From positions 431,690-495,689 of the forward strand of contig NZ_JAJALI010000002.1 in NCBI RefSeq assembly GCF_020523795.1: a stretch of 64,000 bases of DNA, written 5' to 3'. Made by a program: the position numbers and the translations under genes. Each line of letters opens with the position of its first letter. Position 1 is the stretch's first letter. This DNA is from Ancylobacter sp. Lp-2 (GTDB taxonomy: Bacteria; Pseudomonadota; Alphaproteobacteria; Rhizobiales; Xanthobacteraceae). The notes beneath the pieces are model-generated. The model saw only the letters and a program-made list of their open reading frames with translations. It was not told the DNA's origin and ran no database searches. Shown one piece after another: positions 21,065-30,047 of this stretch.

Positions 21065-22978
21065 ATGCGGCGAAGGACATTCCTGGCTCTGATGATGGCG
21101 CTGGCAGGGGAGCGGGTCGCAAGCGCGGCGCCGGGACGCTACCCACCCGAGCCGCCACTGCTGCGCACCGAGGTCGATATCAATCAGATGCCGGCTTTGC
21201 CGGATCGTCTGCCGGATCATCCGCGCGTGATCGACGTCGCCGGTATGGGCCGGGAGCCCGGCCGCTATGGCGGCACCATGCGCATGCTCATGGGCGACCA
21301 GCGCGATATCCGGTCCATCAGCATTTATGGCTACACACGGCTGGTGGTGTTCGACACCTCCGGCAGGATCGTGCCCGACATCCTGGAGAGCGTCGACGTC
21401 GAAGGCGGCCGCATCTTCACCCTGCACCTGCGCAAGGGGCATAAATGGTCGGATGGCTGGCCCTTCACCAGCGAGGACTTCCGCTACTGGTGGGAGGACA
21501 TGGCCAATAATGACCGGCTGAGTCCGGGAGGACCGCCGTTCCAGCTGTTCGTCGACGGCGAGGTCGCCAAATTCGAGATGATCGACGAGACGACCGTACG
21601 CTTCAGCTGGAGCAAGCCCAATCCTGCCTTCCTGCCGGCGCTGGCCGGTGCGCAGCCGCTGGAGATCTTCGTACCCGCGCATTATCTGCGGCAGTTTCAC
21701 CAGCGCTACGCCGATCCGATCCGGCTGGGTGCGCGGATCCGGCAGGAACGCGTGAAGGACTGGGGCGCGTTGCACGACCGGATGGCCCGCTCCTACCGGC
21801 CGGAAAACCCCGAACTGCCGATGCTCGGCCCGTGGATCCCGCGCACCAAGCCGCCGGCCGAATTCTTCGTGTTCGACCGCAATCCCTATTTCCACCGCGT
21901 CGACGAGCGCGGCTGGCAGTTGCCCTATGTCGATCGCATCACCATCGCCATCGGCACCGCCTCGCTCATTCCGGCCAAGGTGGGTGCCGGAGGCGCCGAT
22001 CTGCAGGCGCGTTATCTGCGCTTCGACAACTACACCTTCCTGAAAGAGGGCGAACAGCGCGGCAACTACACGGTACGTCTGTGGGAGCGGGGGGAGGGCG
22101 CCTATGTCGCCATTTTCCCCAATCTCAATGTGAAGGATCCTGTCTGGCGCACCGTGCTGCGCGACGCGAATGTCCGGCGCGCCCTGTCGGTCGGCATCAA
22201 CCGGCGCGACATCAACCAGGTCATCTTCTTCGGGCTTGCCCATGAGGGCGCAAACACCATCCTCCCCGGCAGCGCGCTCTACGATTCCAAATATGACAAC
22301 GCCTGGTCCCAGTACGATCCGGCGCTGGCGAACAAATTGCTGGATGCCGCAGGCCTGTCGAAGCGCGACGACGATGGCATCCGCCTGCTGCCCGACGGAC
22401 GGCGCGCCGAGATCACCATCGAGACAGCGGGCAACAGCACCGAGGAAACCGACGTCCTCGAACTCGTGGCCTATGACTGGGAAAAGATCGGCATCAAGCT
22501 GTACGTACGGGCGACGCAGACAGACCTGCTCCGGCGCAGCGTCAGCTCCGGCAATGCGATGATGTCGGTGTGGCCGGGCTTGGACAATGCCATCCCGAGC
22601 CCCGACATGGCCCCGGACGGCCTCGCCCCGACCAACTCCATGCAGTTCCAATGGCCGCAATGGGGGCAGTTCGTCGAGACCGGCGGCATGGCCGGAGAAA
22701 AACCCGACATGCCCGCGGCGCAGGAACTCATCGACCTGCAGAACCGGTGGCGCCAGTCGGTGACCACCGAGGAACGGCAGGAAATCTGGCGACGCATATT
22801 GCAGATCAACGCCGACGAGGTCTTCACCATCGGCATCGTCAACCGGGCCTCGCAGCCGGTCGTGGTCTCGAACCACCTGAAGAATGTGCCGGAGACCGGC
22901 ATCTTCAGCTTTGAACCCGGCGCCTATTTCGGCGTCTACATGCCCGACACATTCTGGTTCGACGACGGGAAGGAATAA
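21065..22978 (+). CDS. ABC importer periplasmic substrate-binding protein (peptide/oligosaccharide family 5)
   Basis: 637 aa, extracytoplasmic solute-binding protein of the peptide/nickel (SBP_bac_5) family. A signal peptide with twin Arg (MRRRTFLALMM...ASA) covers about residues 1-22. Family landmarks are ILESVDVEGG, FTLHLRKGHKWSDGWPFTSEDF and DANVRRALSVGINRRDINQ. Family members carry di/oligopeptides but also plant- or cell-wall-derived oligosaccharides, so the ligand cannot be assigned. Spacing of 9 nt from the ATPase gene and 3 nt to the first permease indicates one transcript. Confidence 0.88.
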   Translation: MRRRTFLALMMALAGERVASAAPGRYPPEPPLLRTEVDINQMPALPDRLPDHPRVIDVAGMGREPGRYGGTMRMLMGDQRDIRSISIYGYTRLVVFDTSGRIVPDILESVDVEGGRIFTLHLRKGHKWSDGWPFTSEDFRYWWEDMANNDRLSPGGPPFQLFVDGEVAKFEMIDETTVRFSWSKPNPAFLPALAGAQPLEIFVPAHYLRQFHQRYADPIRLGARIRQERVKDWGALHDRMARSYRPENPELPMLGPWIPRTKPPAEFFVFDRNPYFHRVDERGWQLPYVDRITIAIGTASLIPAKVGAGGADLQARYLRFDNYTFLKEGEQRGNYTVRLWERGEGAYVAIFPNLNVKDPVWRTVLRDANVRRALSVGINRRDINQVIFFGLAHEGANTILPGSALYDSKYDNAWSQYDPALANKLLDAAGLSKRDDDGIRLLPDGRRAEITIETAGNSTEETDVLELVAYDWEKIGIKLYVRATQTDLLRRSVSSGNAMMSVWPGLDNAIPSPDMAPDGLAPTNSMQFQWPQWGQFVETGGMAGEKPDMPAAQELIDLQNRWRQSVTTEERQEIWRRILQINADEVFTIGIVNRASQPVVVSNHLKNVPETGIFSFEPGAYFGVYMPDTFWFDDGKE

Positions 22979-22981
22979 GCG

Positions 22982-23980
22982 ATGCTTCGCTATATCGCCC
23001 GCCGCATCCTCATCATGATCCCGACGCTGCTGATCACCAGCGCGCTGATCTTCACGGTGATGCAGCTGCCGCCAAGCGACTATTTCGAAACCTATGTCGC
23101 GGAGATGGCGGCGCAGGGCGAAAAGGCGGATATGAGCCGCGTCGAATTCCTCAAGAAGGAATACGGCTTCGACAAACCGCTGATCGAACGCTACTTCCTG
23201 TGGGTTACCGGCTTCGTCCGCGGCGATTTCGGCTATTCGTTCGAGTACGAGATGCCGGTGAGCGACGTGGTGGGCGAGCGCCTTGCGCTCACCGTGCTGG
23301 TATCGTTCTGTACGATCCTGATGACCTGGATCGTCGCTTTCCCGATCGGCATCTATTCCGCGACCCACCAGTATAGCTGGGCGGATTACGGCCTGACCTT
23401 CATCGGCCTGCTCGGCATCGCCGTGCCGCACTTCCTGCTGGCGCTGATCTTCATGTATTTCGCCAATGTGTGGTTCGGCCTGTCCATCGGCGGCTTGATG
23501 GATCCGATCTATTTCAACCAGCCGTGGAACTGGGCCAAGGTACAGTCGGTGCTCGCCCATCTGTGGATCCCGGTGCTGATCATCGGTGCCGGCGGCACCG
23601 GCAGCATGGTGCGCGCCATTCGCGCCAACCTGCTGGACGAGCTGCAAAAGCAGTACTACGTCACCGCCAAGGCCAAGGGCCTGCCGCCGGGCAAGGCGCT
23701 GGTGAAATATCCGCTGCGCATGTCGCTGAACTTCTTCGTGTCGCATATCGGCGACGTGCTGCCCTCCATCGTATCGGGTTCGGAACTCACCGCCGTCGTA
23801 CTGTCGCTGCAGACCACCGGCCCGCTGCTTTTGCGGGCCCTGCAAAGCCAGGACATGTATCTCGCCGGCTCCTTCCTGTTGTTCCTTTCCTGCCTCACCG
23901 TGGTCGGCGTGCTGATCTCCGACATCCTGCTCGGCTTCCTCGATCCGCGCATCCGCCTGCAAGGGGGACGCACGAAGTGA
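22982..23980 (+). CDS. ABC importer permease (DppB/YejB family)
   Basis: 332-aa inner-membrane subunit. An N-terminal anchor helix (RRILIMIPTLLITSALIF) is followed by the Dpp-type periplasmic loop with EYGFDKPLIERYFLWV, then five further hydrophobic segments. The EAA loop is near residue 230 (YYVTAKAKGLPPGKALVKY), which couples to the ATPase. It overlaps the next permease gene by 4 nt (GTGA), so the two are translationally coupled. Confidence 0.92.
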   Translation: MLRYIARRILIMIPTLLITSALIFTVMQLPPSDYFETYVAEMAAQGEKADMSRVEFLKKEYGFDKPLIERYFLWVTGFVRGDFGYSFEYEMPVSDVVGERLALTVLVSFCTILMTWIVAFPIGIYSATHQYSWADYGLTFIGLLGIAVPHFLLALIFMYFANVWFGLSIGGLMDPIYFNQPWNWAKVQSVLAHLWIPVLIIGAGGTGSMVRAIRANLLDELQKQYYVTAKAKGLPPGKALVKYPLRMSLNFFVSHIGDVLPSIVSGSELTAVVLSLQTTGPLLLRALQSQDMYLAGSFLLFLSCLTVVGVLISDILLGFLDPRIRLQGGRTK

Positions 23981-25158
23981 ACCAGCCGGTCTCCCTGCCG
24001 CCGTCCGGCGCGCCGCTGTCGCATTTCATCGCCGAAGGCGTGTTCGACCCCCACCAGGCCGACAAGCTGACCAAGGCGCAGGAACGGGTCTATCTCGCCT
24101 CGCAGCTGACACTGATGTGGTGGAAGTTCCGCAAGCACCGGCTGGCGGTCATTTCCGGCGTCTTCCTGATGGTGCTCTACGCCTCCATCCTGATCAGCGA
24201 ATTCCTCGCGCCTTACAATTACCAGTCGCGGCACACTGACTTCATCCGCACCCCGCCACAGAGCGTCCACCTGTTCCACGACGGGCGGTTCGTCGGCCCC
24301 TTCACCTATGGGCTGACCTCCACGCTCGACATGAACAATTTGAAGCGGAACTACAGCGAGAACACGCAACAGATTTTTCCGATACGGTTTTTCTGCCGCG
24401 GTGACGGCTACCGCTTCTGGGGAATGTTCGAGGGCGACCTCCATCTCGTCTGCCCGGGCGAGGGAGGCACGATGTTCCTGCTCGGCACCGACCGGCTGGG
24501 CCGCGACATGCTCTCGCGCATCATCTACGGCGCCCGCATCTCGCTCACCATCGGCCTGATCGGCATCTCCGTCAGCTTCGCGCTCGGCATCGTGATCGGC
24601 GGCCTCGCCGGCTATTATGGCGGCCTGTTCGACCTTCTCGTGCAGCGCACCATCGAGGTGGTCCAATCGCTGCCGACCATCCCGCTCTGGCTGGCGCTGT
24701 CAGCGATCATGCCGCCGAGCTGGAGCCCGATTCTGGTCTATTTCGGCATCACCGTGATTCTCGGGCTGATGGACTGGACCGGGCTCGCCCGCGCCGTGCG
24801 CTCCAAGCTGCTGTCGCTGCGCGAGGACGACTACGTCGTTGCGGCACAGCTGATGGGGGCGGGCACGCCGCGCGTGGTGTTCCGCCATCTTGTGCCGGGC
24901 TTCATGAGCCATCTGATCGCCTCGGCGACCATCGCCATCCCCAGCATGATCCTCGGCGAGACGGCGCTGAGCTTTCTCGGCCTCGGCTTGCGCCCGCCGA
25001 TCACCAGCTGGGGCGTCATGCTCAACGAGGCGCAGAACATCAACATCGTTGTGCTCTATCCCTGGCTCATCCTGCCGGTGGTACCGGTGATCGCGGTGAT
25101 CCTCGCCTTCAACTTCCTTGGCGATGGGCTGCGCGACGCCGCCGATCCCTATCGATGA
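23977..25158 (+). CDS. ABC importer permease (DppC/YejE family)
   Basis: 393-aa second permease. An N-terminal cytoplasmic stretch of about 55 residues precedes the first membrane helix (LAVISGVFLMVLYASILISEF). A periplasmic insertion of about 110 residues precedes the core (LGTDRLGRDMLSRIIYGARISL). The EAA loop is DDYVVAAQLMGAGTPRVVFRH, and ETALSFLGLGLRPP near the end is typical. I chose GTG 23977, overlapping the previous stop, because the family N-terminus begins there. Pairs with the permease at 22982. Confidence 0.91.
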   Translation: MNQPVSLPPSGAPLSHFIAEGVFDPHQADKLTKAQERVYLASQLTLMWWKFRKHRLAVISGVFLMVLYASILISEFLAPYNYQSRHTDFIRTPPQSVHLFHDGRFVGPFTYGLTSTLDMNNLKRNYSENTQQIFPIRFFCRGDGYRFWGMFEGDLHLVCPGEGGTMFLLGTDRLGRDMLSRIIYGARISLTIGLIGISVSFALGIVIGGLAGYYGGLFDLLVQRTIEVVQSLPTIPLWLALSAIMPPSWSPILVYFGITVILGLMDWTGLARAVRSKLLSLREDDYVVAAQLMGAGTPRVVFRHLVPGFMSHLIASATIAIPSMILGETALSFLGLGLRPPITSWGVMLNEAQNINIVVLYPWLILPVVPVIAVILAFNFLGDGLRDAADPYR

Positions 25159-25673
25159 GCCCTGCCACGCCCATGACCAGCCCGTCCCGCCTGGAAAAGA
25201 CGCTGTTCCGACTGCAATCGCAGCAGGCCTGCCTTGCCTGGGCCTTCAGGGAAATCGTCGATCGTCCCGGCCCGGTGATCGAGCTCGGCCTCGGTCTCGG
25301 CCGGACCTTCGATCACCTGCACCGGCATCTGCCCGATCGCGAGATATATGTGTTCGACCGGGTGAACGGCGCCTATGCCGATTGCCAGCCCGATCCCGCT
25401 TTCCTGTTTCTGGGAGAGATCGAGCAGACGCTACCGGCCTTGCATGATCGGCTCGAGGGACGGGTCGTACTTGCCAATTCCGACCTCGGCTCCTTCGATC
25501 GCGATTCCAACCGTCGCGTCGCGGAAATGTCGAGCCGCCTGCTGCCGCCGATCATGGCGCCGGGCGGGATCGTCATGTCAGACCTGCCGCTGAGCCTCGC
25601 CGGCTTCGACGAGGTGCCGCTGCCGCCCGGCGCCCTGGAAGGCCGCTACTATCTCTATCGCCGCGCGGGCTGA
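25155..25673 (+). CDS. Small class I SAM-dependent methyltransferase
   Basis: 172 aa. The SAM-binding motif I is VIELGLGLGRTFDHL (about 37-51), with motif II EIYVFDR and a motif IV-like VLANSDLGS. It lacks an extra substrate domain, so the acceptor is unknown. The ATG overlaps the stop of the permease gene (ATGA), making this the last gene of the + strand run. Its 3' end overlaps the convergent glycosyltransferase/deacetylase gene by 19 nt. Its operon position suggests modification of the transported compound or of a surface glycan. Confidence 0.75.
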   Translation: MSPATPMTSPSRLEKTLFRLQSQQACLAWAFREIVDRPGPVIELGLGLGRTFDHLHRHLPDREIYVFDRVNGAYADCQPDPAFLFLGEIEQTLPALHDRLEGRVVLANSDLGSFDRDSNRRVAEMSSRLLPPIMAPGGIVMSDLPLSLAGFDEVPLPPGALEGRYYLYRRAG

Positions 25674-27604
25674 AGGTCGGCCACATCACCGGCGCCGAGA
25701 ACTTCCCGCACCCCGACGAAGTTGGCCACGCCGGAATCGAGCAGACGGTCGACCAGTTCATCGAGGAAACGGTCGATCCAGCCGTCATGCACCAGATGAT
25801 GGGTGAGCAGGCCGATCGGCTCCAATACGCCGGGCGCGGCCGCCAGCTCCTCCTCGATGAGCCTTGCGAGATTGTCCAGCAGCTCGCCCTCGTCAGCGAG
25901 GCCACCGCCTTGACGCCAGGCGATCGGATCGAGATGGGTGTTCAACTGCAGCAGACCGGGGGCGGCGTAGCGCGCCTTGCGCCGCTGGAAGGTCGACACC
26001 GCCCGGAAGCCACAGCCGGGCAGGGCGGCCAGGAGAGCCGGGTCCACCCGGTTCCACGGCGGCACGAAGACCGGCACCGCCTGGCCGCCGAACAGCGATG
26101 TCACCCGCTCCAGTCCCTCCACCGCCTCCGCCGTCATGGTGGAAAGCGGACGATGCGCCCCGAACTCCGCCTTCTTCGCATCGGCCGGGGCGTGGTTCGC
26201 GTGCCCCCAGCCATGCACCAGCATATCGACGCCGCCGAGGGTTGAGAGACGGCGGGCCAGTTCCGGCGTCGCGCGCGCGGGTATCGTCGCCAGCGCGAGA
26301 GGAATGCCGCGGCCGACGGTGCGGTCGAGCAGGCGGTCCAGCGCCGCGCTCGGCATCACGGCGTCGTCGTCGCGCCACCAGAAGTGCAGCTGCCGCTGCA
26401 TCGCCCGCGCGCGGGCCAGCGCGGCGTCGAGCCGGTCGCGTCCTTCGGCGCGGCCGGCGGCGCGCCCGGCGAACTCGCCGACCAGCCGTGCCGCACGGAC
26501 GGCGCCGTCACGGGTAATGCCGGACCAGTCCGGACGCGGCCGCTCCAGCAGGGCGGTCGCAGCCGTCGCCAACCGATCGCCGTCGATCTCCACGGTGGGG
26601 ATGACACGCGCCAGCCCCCGACGCTCCAGCTCGGCCGCGCGCAGCGTCTGCTCGCGCTCGCCGCCCTCGGCGAAGGGCACCAGCAACGCCCTCGCCCCCG
26701 CCGCGGCAAGGTCCATGACGGTATTATAGCCGGCCTGGCTGATGGACAGCGCCGCTCGCCGCAGCAGCAGCGGAAAGTCCGGCCGCGCCCGCTCGACGAT
26801 CAGGTTCGACGGTGCTGCCGTTACGAGAGCCGCGAAATCAGCTTCCGGAACCCCCTGGCCGACCAGCAGGCGCCAACGATGTGCTGGCAGCTTCGCGGCG
26901 GCGGCGAGGGTGGCGCGCGCTAGTGGCAGGCTAGCGGTCGAACCACCGCCCGATACCACGATCTCATCCCGGCCATCGATTCTTCCATCGTCTGAAACTC
27001 GATTTCCATCATGGAGATAGCCGGTATCTTTTACACGGCGAATCAGCGCTGGCGTCGTCGGCCAGGACGCCGACAGCGGCACGATGTCGGCATCGCCATG
27101 AAACAGCACGCCATCGTAATAGGCCGCCAGCCGCGCCAGCGCGCTTTCCGCCTTTTCCGGCCGCGACGGCGGGTTGAGCACGTCGCGGATCGAGCACAGC
27201 ACCGCAGGTCGCGGATGCCGGATATGTGCGCGTTGCAGCAACGCCTCGAATTCGCCCGCCAGGCTGCGGCGGCCGAAGGGGAAGAGCTCCGTGATCAGCA
27301 CATCCGGTCGCGCATGATCGAAGGCATCGACGAGTTCCTGCGTCCGGCGGGCAAGGTAGGCATCGTCGACCGGTTGTCCATTCGGCATCAGCAGGGTAGC
27401 GAAATCCGCTCCGACGCAATGAAGCGGCGGCAACTGCACGAGCTCGCAGCCGTCGAGCCGCACTGTGGGATTAGGCCGGCCACCCGACGCCAACACCACG
27501 CGCCAACCTTCGGCGGCCAGGATGCGGCCCAGCGCCGCCATGCGCGCCAGATGACCGACGCCCAGCAGATGCGTGACCGCGATGAAGACCGAGCGGTCAC
27601 TCAT
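25655..27604 (-). CDS. Fused MurG-like glycosyltransferase and NodB-type polysaccharide deacetylase
   Basis: 649 aa. Residues about 1-370 resemble GT28/MurG-like glycosyltransferases: GVGHLARM at the N-terminus, and the sugar-nucleotide segment ISQAGYNTVMDLAAAG with a downstream GEREQ...RAAEL. Residues about 405-645 form a NodB-fold deacetylase. Its metal motif 1 is WWRDDDA (~410) and motif 2 is HGWGHANH (~462), with FVPPWNR further on. A two-domain protein that adds and deacetylates a sugar is implied, but acceptor and donor are unknown. It is the last gene of a four-gene - strand cluster, overlapping the upstream gene by 4 nt. Confidence 0.82.
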   Translation of the reverse strand: MSDRSVFIAVTHLLGVGHLARMAALGRILAAEGWRVVLASGGRPNPTVRLDGCELVQLPPLHCVGADFATLLMPNGQPVDDAYLARRTQELVDAFDHARPDVLITELFPFGRRSLAGEFEALLQRAHIRHPRPAVLCSIRDVLNPPSRPEKAESALARLAAYYDGVLFHGDADIVPLSASWPTTPALIRRVKDTGYLHDGNRVSDDGRIDGRDEIVVSGGGSTASLPLARATLAAAAKLPAHRWRLLVGQGVPEADFAALVTAAPSNLIVERARPDFPLLLRRAALSISQAGYNTVMDLAAAGARALLVPFAEGGEREQTLRAAELERRGLARVIPTVEIDGDRLATAATALLERPRPDWSGITRDGAVRAARLVGEFAGRAAGRAEGRDRLDAALARARAMQRQLHFWWRDDDAVMPSAALDRLLDRTVGRGIPLALATIPARATPELARRLSTLGGVDMLVHGWGHANHAPADAKKAEFGAHRPLSTMTAEAVEGLERVTSLFGGQAVPVFVPPWNRVDPALLAALPGCGFRAVSTFQRRKARYAAPGLLQLNTHLDPIAWRQGGGLADEGELLDNLARLIEEELAAAPGVLEPIGLLTHHLVHDGWIDRFLDELVDRLLDSGVANFVGVREVLGAGDVADLQPARR

Positions 27605-28737
27605 GAAGGAACTCCAGGCGGGGGAACGGGTGCCAAGATGCCGGCTTCGGCGAAAGCCTGCCCGACAATGGCCGAGGCGGCCGCCAGATCCCGCTCCGAC
27701 GCGACGAAACGGAAGGCGGCGGCAGCCATGGCCGCACGGCCGGCGGCATCCTCGATCAGGCCGTCCAGATTGGCTGCCAACGCCGCGATATCGCCCGGCG
27801 GCGACAGTTGGCCGGTCTCGCCATCGCGGATGACATCGGGAATGCCACCATAGCCGGCCGCGACGCAGGGCAGGCCATGTGCCTGCGCCTCCAGATACAC
27901 CGCGCCAAAGGCCTCGTTCACGCCCGGCCAGACGAACAGGTCCGCATCGGCCAACAGACGACTGAGCACGGCTCGCTCAGAAACCGCACCCATGAAACGC
28001 ACGCGCTCGCCGAACCGCGAGAAAAGCGCTTCCACCTCGCCGCGCGCCGGTCCGTCGCCGATCACCGTCAGCTGCCAGAGCTGCTCCGCAAGGCAGCCGA
28101 GCGTCTCCGCCAGTTGGCGGTAGGAGGCCAGCTTGTCGCCCGCGCGCATCATCGCCACGGTGACCAGCCGAATGTCGCGCCTGGTGGAAACCGTACGCGA
28201 GGACCCGGCCGACGGCCATTCGCTGAGGTCTAGAAAGGGGCGCAGATCGACGAGACGCTGATGCGGCGGCCGCAGCGCCTCCAGCATCTCGCGGTCGTGG
28301 CGGGTCGGCGTGAGCACCAGATCGGCGCGCGCAATGGCCGCCTCGCTGAGACGGTGCCCCTCGGCATAGGGGCCGCTGGCTCGCTTGGGGGCACGTGACG
28401 CCTCGGCGATCACGTAGGGCACGCCCAGCGCCTCGGCGAGGGCAGGGCCGATCAGGTCCGGTGCCTTGTAATAGACGTGATAGGTGAAGACGCAGGCGAT
28501 CGGGCCGAGGCCGGCCTGCCGAGCCACGATGCACTCGACCTCGCCACGCGCCGCCGCGCGCAGGTCGGCCCACGCAGCTATCGATGGCGCGAGGGTCAAG
28601 CTCCGCAAACGGGACGCCAGCTCCACCTCATAGCCAAGCCGCCCGAGCAGCTTCTGAAACAGCAGCGCCATGGTCCTCTCGCCGGAAGGAACCGGATGGT
28701 CCGGCGGCTTCAGCGGCGCGAGGTACAGAACCCTCAT
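27601..28737 (-). CDS. Glycosyltransferase, GT4 family
   Basis: 378 aa, GT-B fold. The N-terminus (RVLYLAPLKPPDHPVPSGERTMA) is the donor-independent Rossmann half. The C-terminal half has VTVAMMRAGDK, the segment DLFVWPGVNEAFGAVYLEAQAHGLP with the GT4 E-x7-E motif, and GETGQLSPPGD. The start is ATG 28737, overlapping the upstream gene by 4 nt. Together with its neighbours it probably builds a surface saccharide. The linkage and sugar cannot be assigned. Confidence 0.85.
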   Translation of the reverse strand: MRVLYLAPLKPPDHPVPSGERTMALLFQKLLGRLGYEVELASRLRSLTLAPSIAAWADLRAAARGEVECIVARQAGLGPIACVFTYHVYYKAPDLIGPALAEALGVPYVIAEASRAPKRASGPYAEGHRLSEAAIARADLVLTPTRHDREMLEALRPPHQRLVDLRPFLDLSEWPSAGSSRTVSTRRDIRLVTVAMMRAGDKLASYRQLAETLGCLAEQLWQLTVIGDGPARGEVEALFSRFGERVRFMGAVSERAVLSRLLADADLFVWPGVNEAFGAVYLEAQAHGLPCVAAGYGGIPDVIRDGETGQLSPPGDIAALAANLDGLIEDAAGRAAMAAAAFRFVASERDLAAASAIVGQAFAEAGILAPVPPPGVPS

Positions 28738-30044
28738 GGGCGCGGGCGAGGGGCGGCGAGGGGGCGCATCAGCGCATCCAGCCGCGAAACGCCCGCCTCG
28801 AAGGAAAAAGCCGAGATCAATCGCCGATAAGCCGCCTCGCCTAGCCGCTGCCGCTCCGCCGGTTCGGCGATCAGCCTCCCGAGCGCCTCGGCAAGCTCCA
28901 CCGGCGCCTTTGGCGGCACCAGCAGCCCGCTGACGCCGTTCTCGATGAATTCCGGCACGCCGGCGAAATCGGTCGAGACGGCCGGTAGCGCCTGCGTCGC
29001 CGCTTCCATCAGCACATTGGGCAGGCCGTCCCGGTCTCCATCGCCGGCAGGACGACTGGGCAGCACGAACAGGTCGGCCTGTCGCATCGCCTCGACCACG
29101 GCGCCCTGCGCCTGGCTGCCGCGCCACTCGATGCGGTCGGCAAGACCGAGCGCGGCAGCCTGCGACTTCAGCGCGTCGAGCAGCTCGCCGCCGCCGATAT
29201 GGACAAGCCGCCAGTGCAGGGCAGGTGGCAGGCGCCCCAGGGCGGCGAGCAGATCGTCGAACCCCTTCTTTTCCACTGCGCGGCCAACCGCCAGCAGCCG
29301 CACCGGGCGCAAGGGGTCGCTGCCGTCCGCCGGCTCGCGCCGCTCCGGGGGCAGGGGAAAGCGGGCGAGGTCGAGCCCGTGATAGACGAGCTCCACCCGT
29401 TCGCCCTCTCCGGGCTCGGCCACCCGCCGCAGCTCCGACCAACCGTCACGCGTGCAGGTCACCCCCCACCGCGCCGCGCCGATCTTCTCGCGGCGCTCCC
29501 ATTCAGGCGTGGTCCAGATATCCTTGGCATGGGCGGAGAAGGAGAAGGAGCGGCCGGTCAGCAGCGCCGCGTAGCGGGTCACCGAGGCCGGCGTGTGCAG
29601 GAAATGCACATGCAGGTGGCGAATGGCAGGATCGACCTCGCGCGCCAGCACCAGTGCCTGGCCGAAGCGCCGCACACGGCTGGCCGAGAAGTCGCGGCGG
29701 AGGTCGCGCAGAAAAACCGACAGCGCCGCCCGCAGATTCAACCGCCGCAGCGCGTGGAATAGTCCACCCGCGACCCGGCGCGGATCGTCGTGCAGATATT
29801 CCGGCAGGTAGAACAGCCGGGCCGTGATCTGCTCATGCATCGGATGTCGGTAGCGGTCGGTCGGCCGGCGGAGCGACCAGATGTCGAAGACGTAGCCCGC
29901 CCGCTCCAGTGCCAGGATTTCCTGCGCGATGAAGGTCTCCGACAAGCGCGGATACCCCTTGAGCACGATGGCGAGGCGAGGGGAGGTACCCTCCCCGGGC
30001 TTGACCGGCGCAAAGGTGCCGCCATCGCGGAGCGGTAGCGTCAT
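28734..30044 (-). CDS. Glycosyltransferase, GT4 family (colanic-acid WcaL/exopolysaccharide type)
   Basis: 436 aa. The N-terminus LAIVLKGYPRLSETFIAQEILALERAG is typical of WcaL-like exopolysaccharide transferases. It is followed by HLHVHFLHTPASVTRYAALLTGRSFSFSAHAKDIW and a C-terminal GT4 domain (VGRAVEKKGFDDLLAALG, GDRDGLPNVLMEAATQALP, NGVSGLLVPPK). It overlaps the downstream gene by 4 nt and lies 3 nt after the gene at 30048, so all are one transcript. Confidence 0.87.
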   Translation of the reverse strand: MTLPLRDGGTFAPVKPGEGTSPRLAIVLKGYPRLSETFIAQEILALERAGYVFDIWSLRRPTDRYRHPMHEQITARLFYLPEYLHDDPRRVAGGLFHALRRLNLRAALSVFLRDLRRDFSASRVRRFGQALVLAREVDPAIRHLHVHFLHTPASVTRYAALLTGRSFSFSAHAKDIWTTPEWERREKIGAARWGVTCTRDGWSELRRVAEPGEGERVELVYHGLDLARFPLPPERREPADGSDPLRPVRLLAVGRAVEKKGFDDLLAALGRLPPALHWRLVHIGGGELLDALKSQAAALGLADRIEWRGSQAQGAVVEAMRQADLFVLPSRPAGDGDRDGLPNVLMEAATQALPAVSTDFAGVPEFIENGVSGLLVPPKAPVELAEALGRLIAEPAERQRLGEAAYRRLISAFSFEAGVSRLDALMRPLAAPRPRP

Positions 30045-30047
30045 GCG

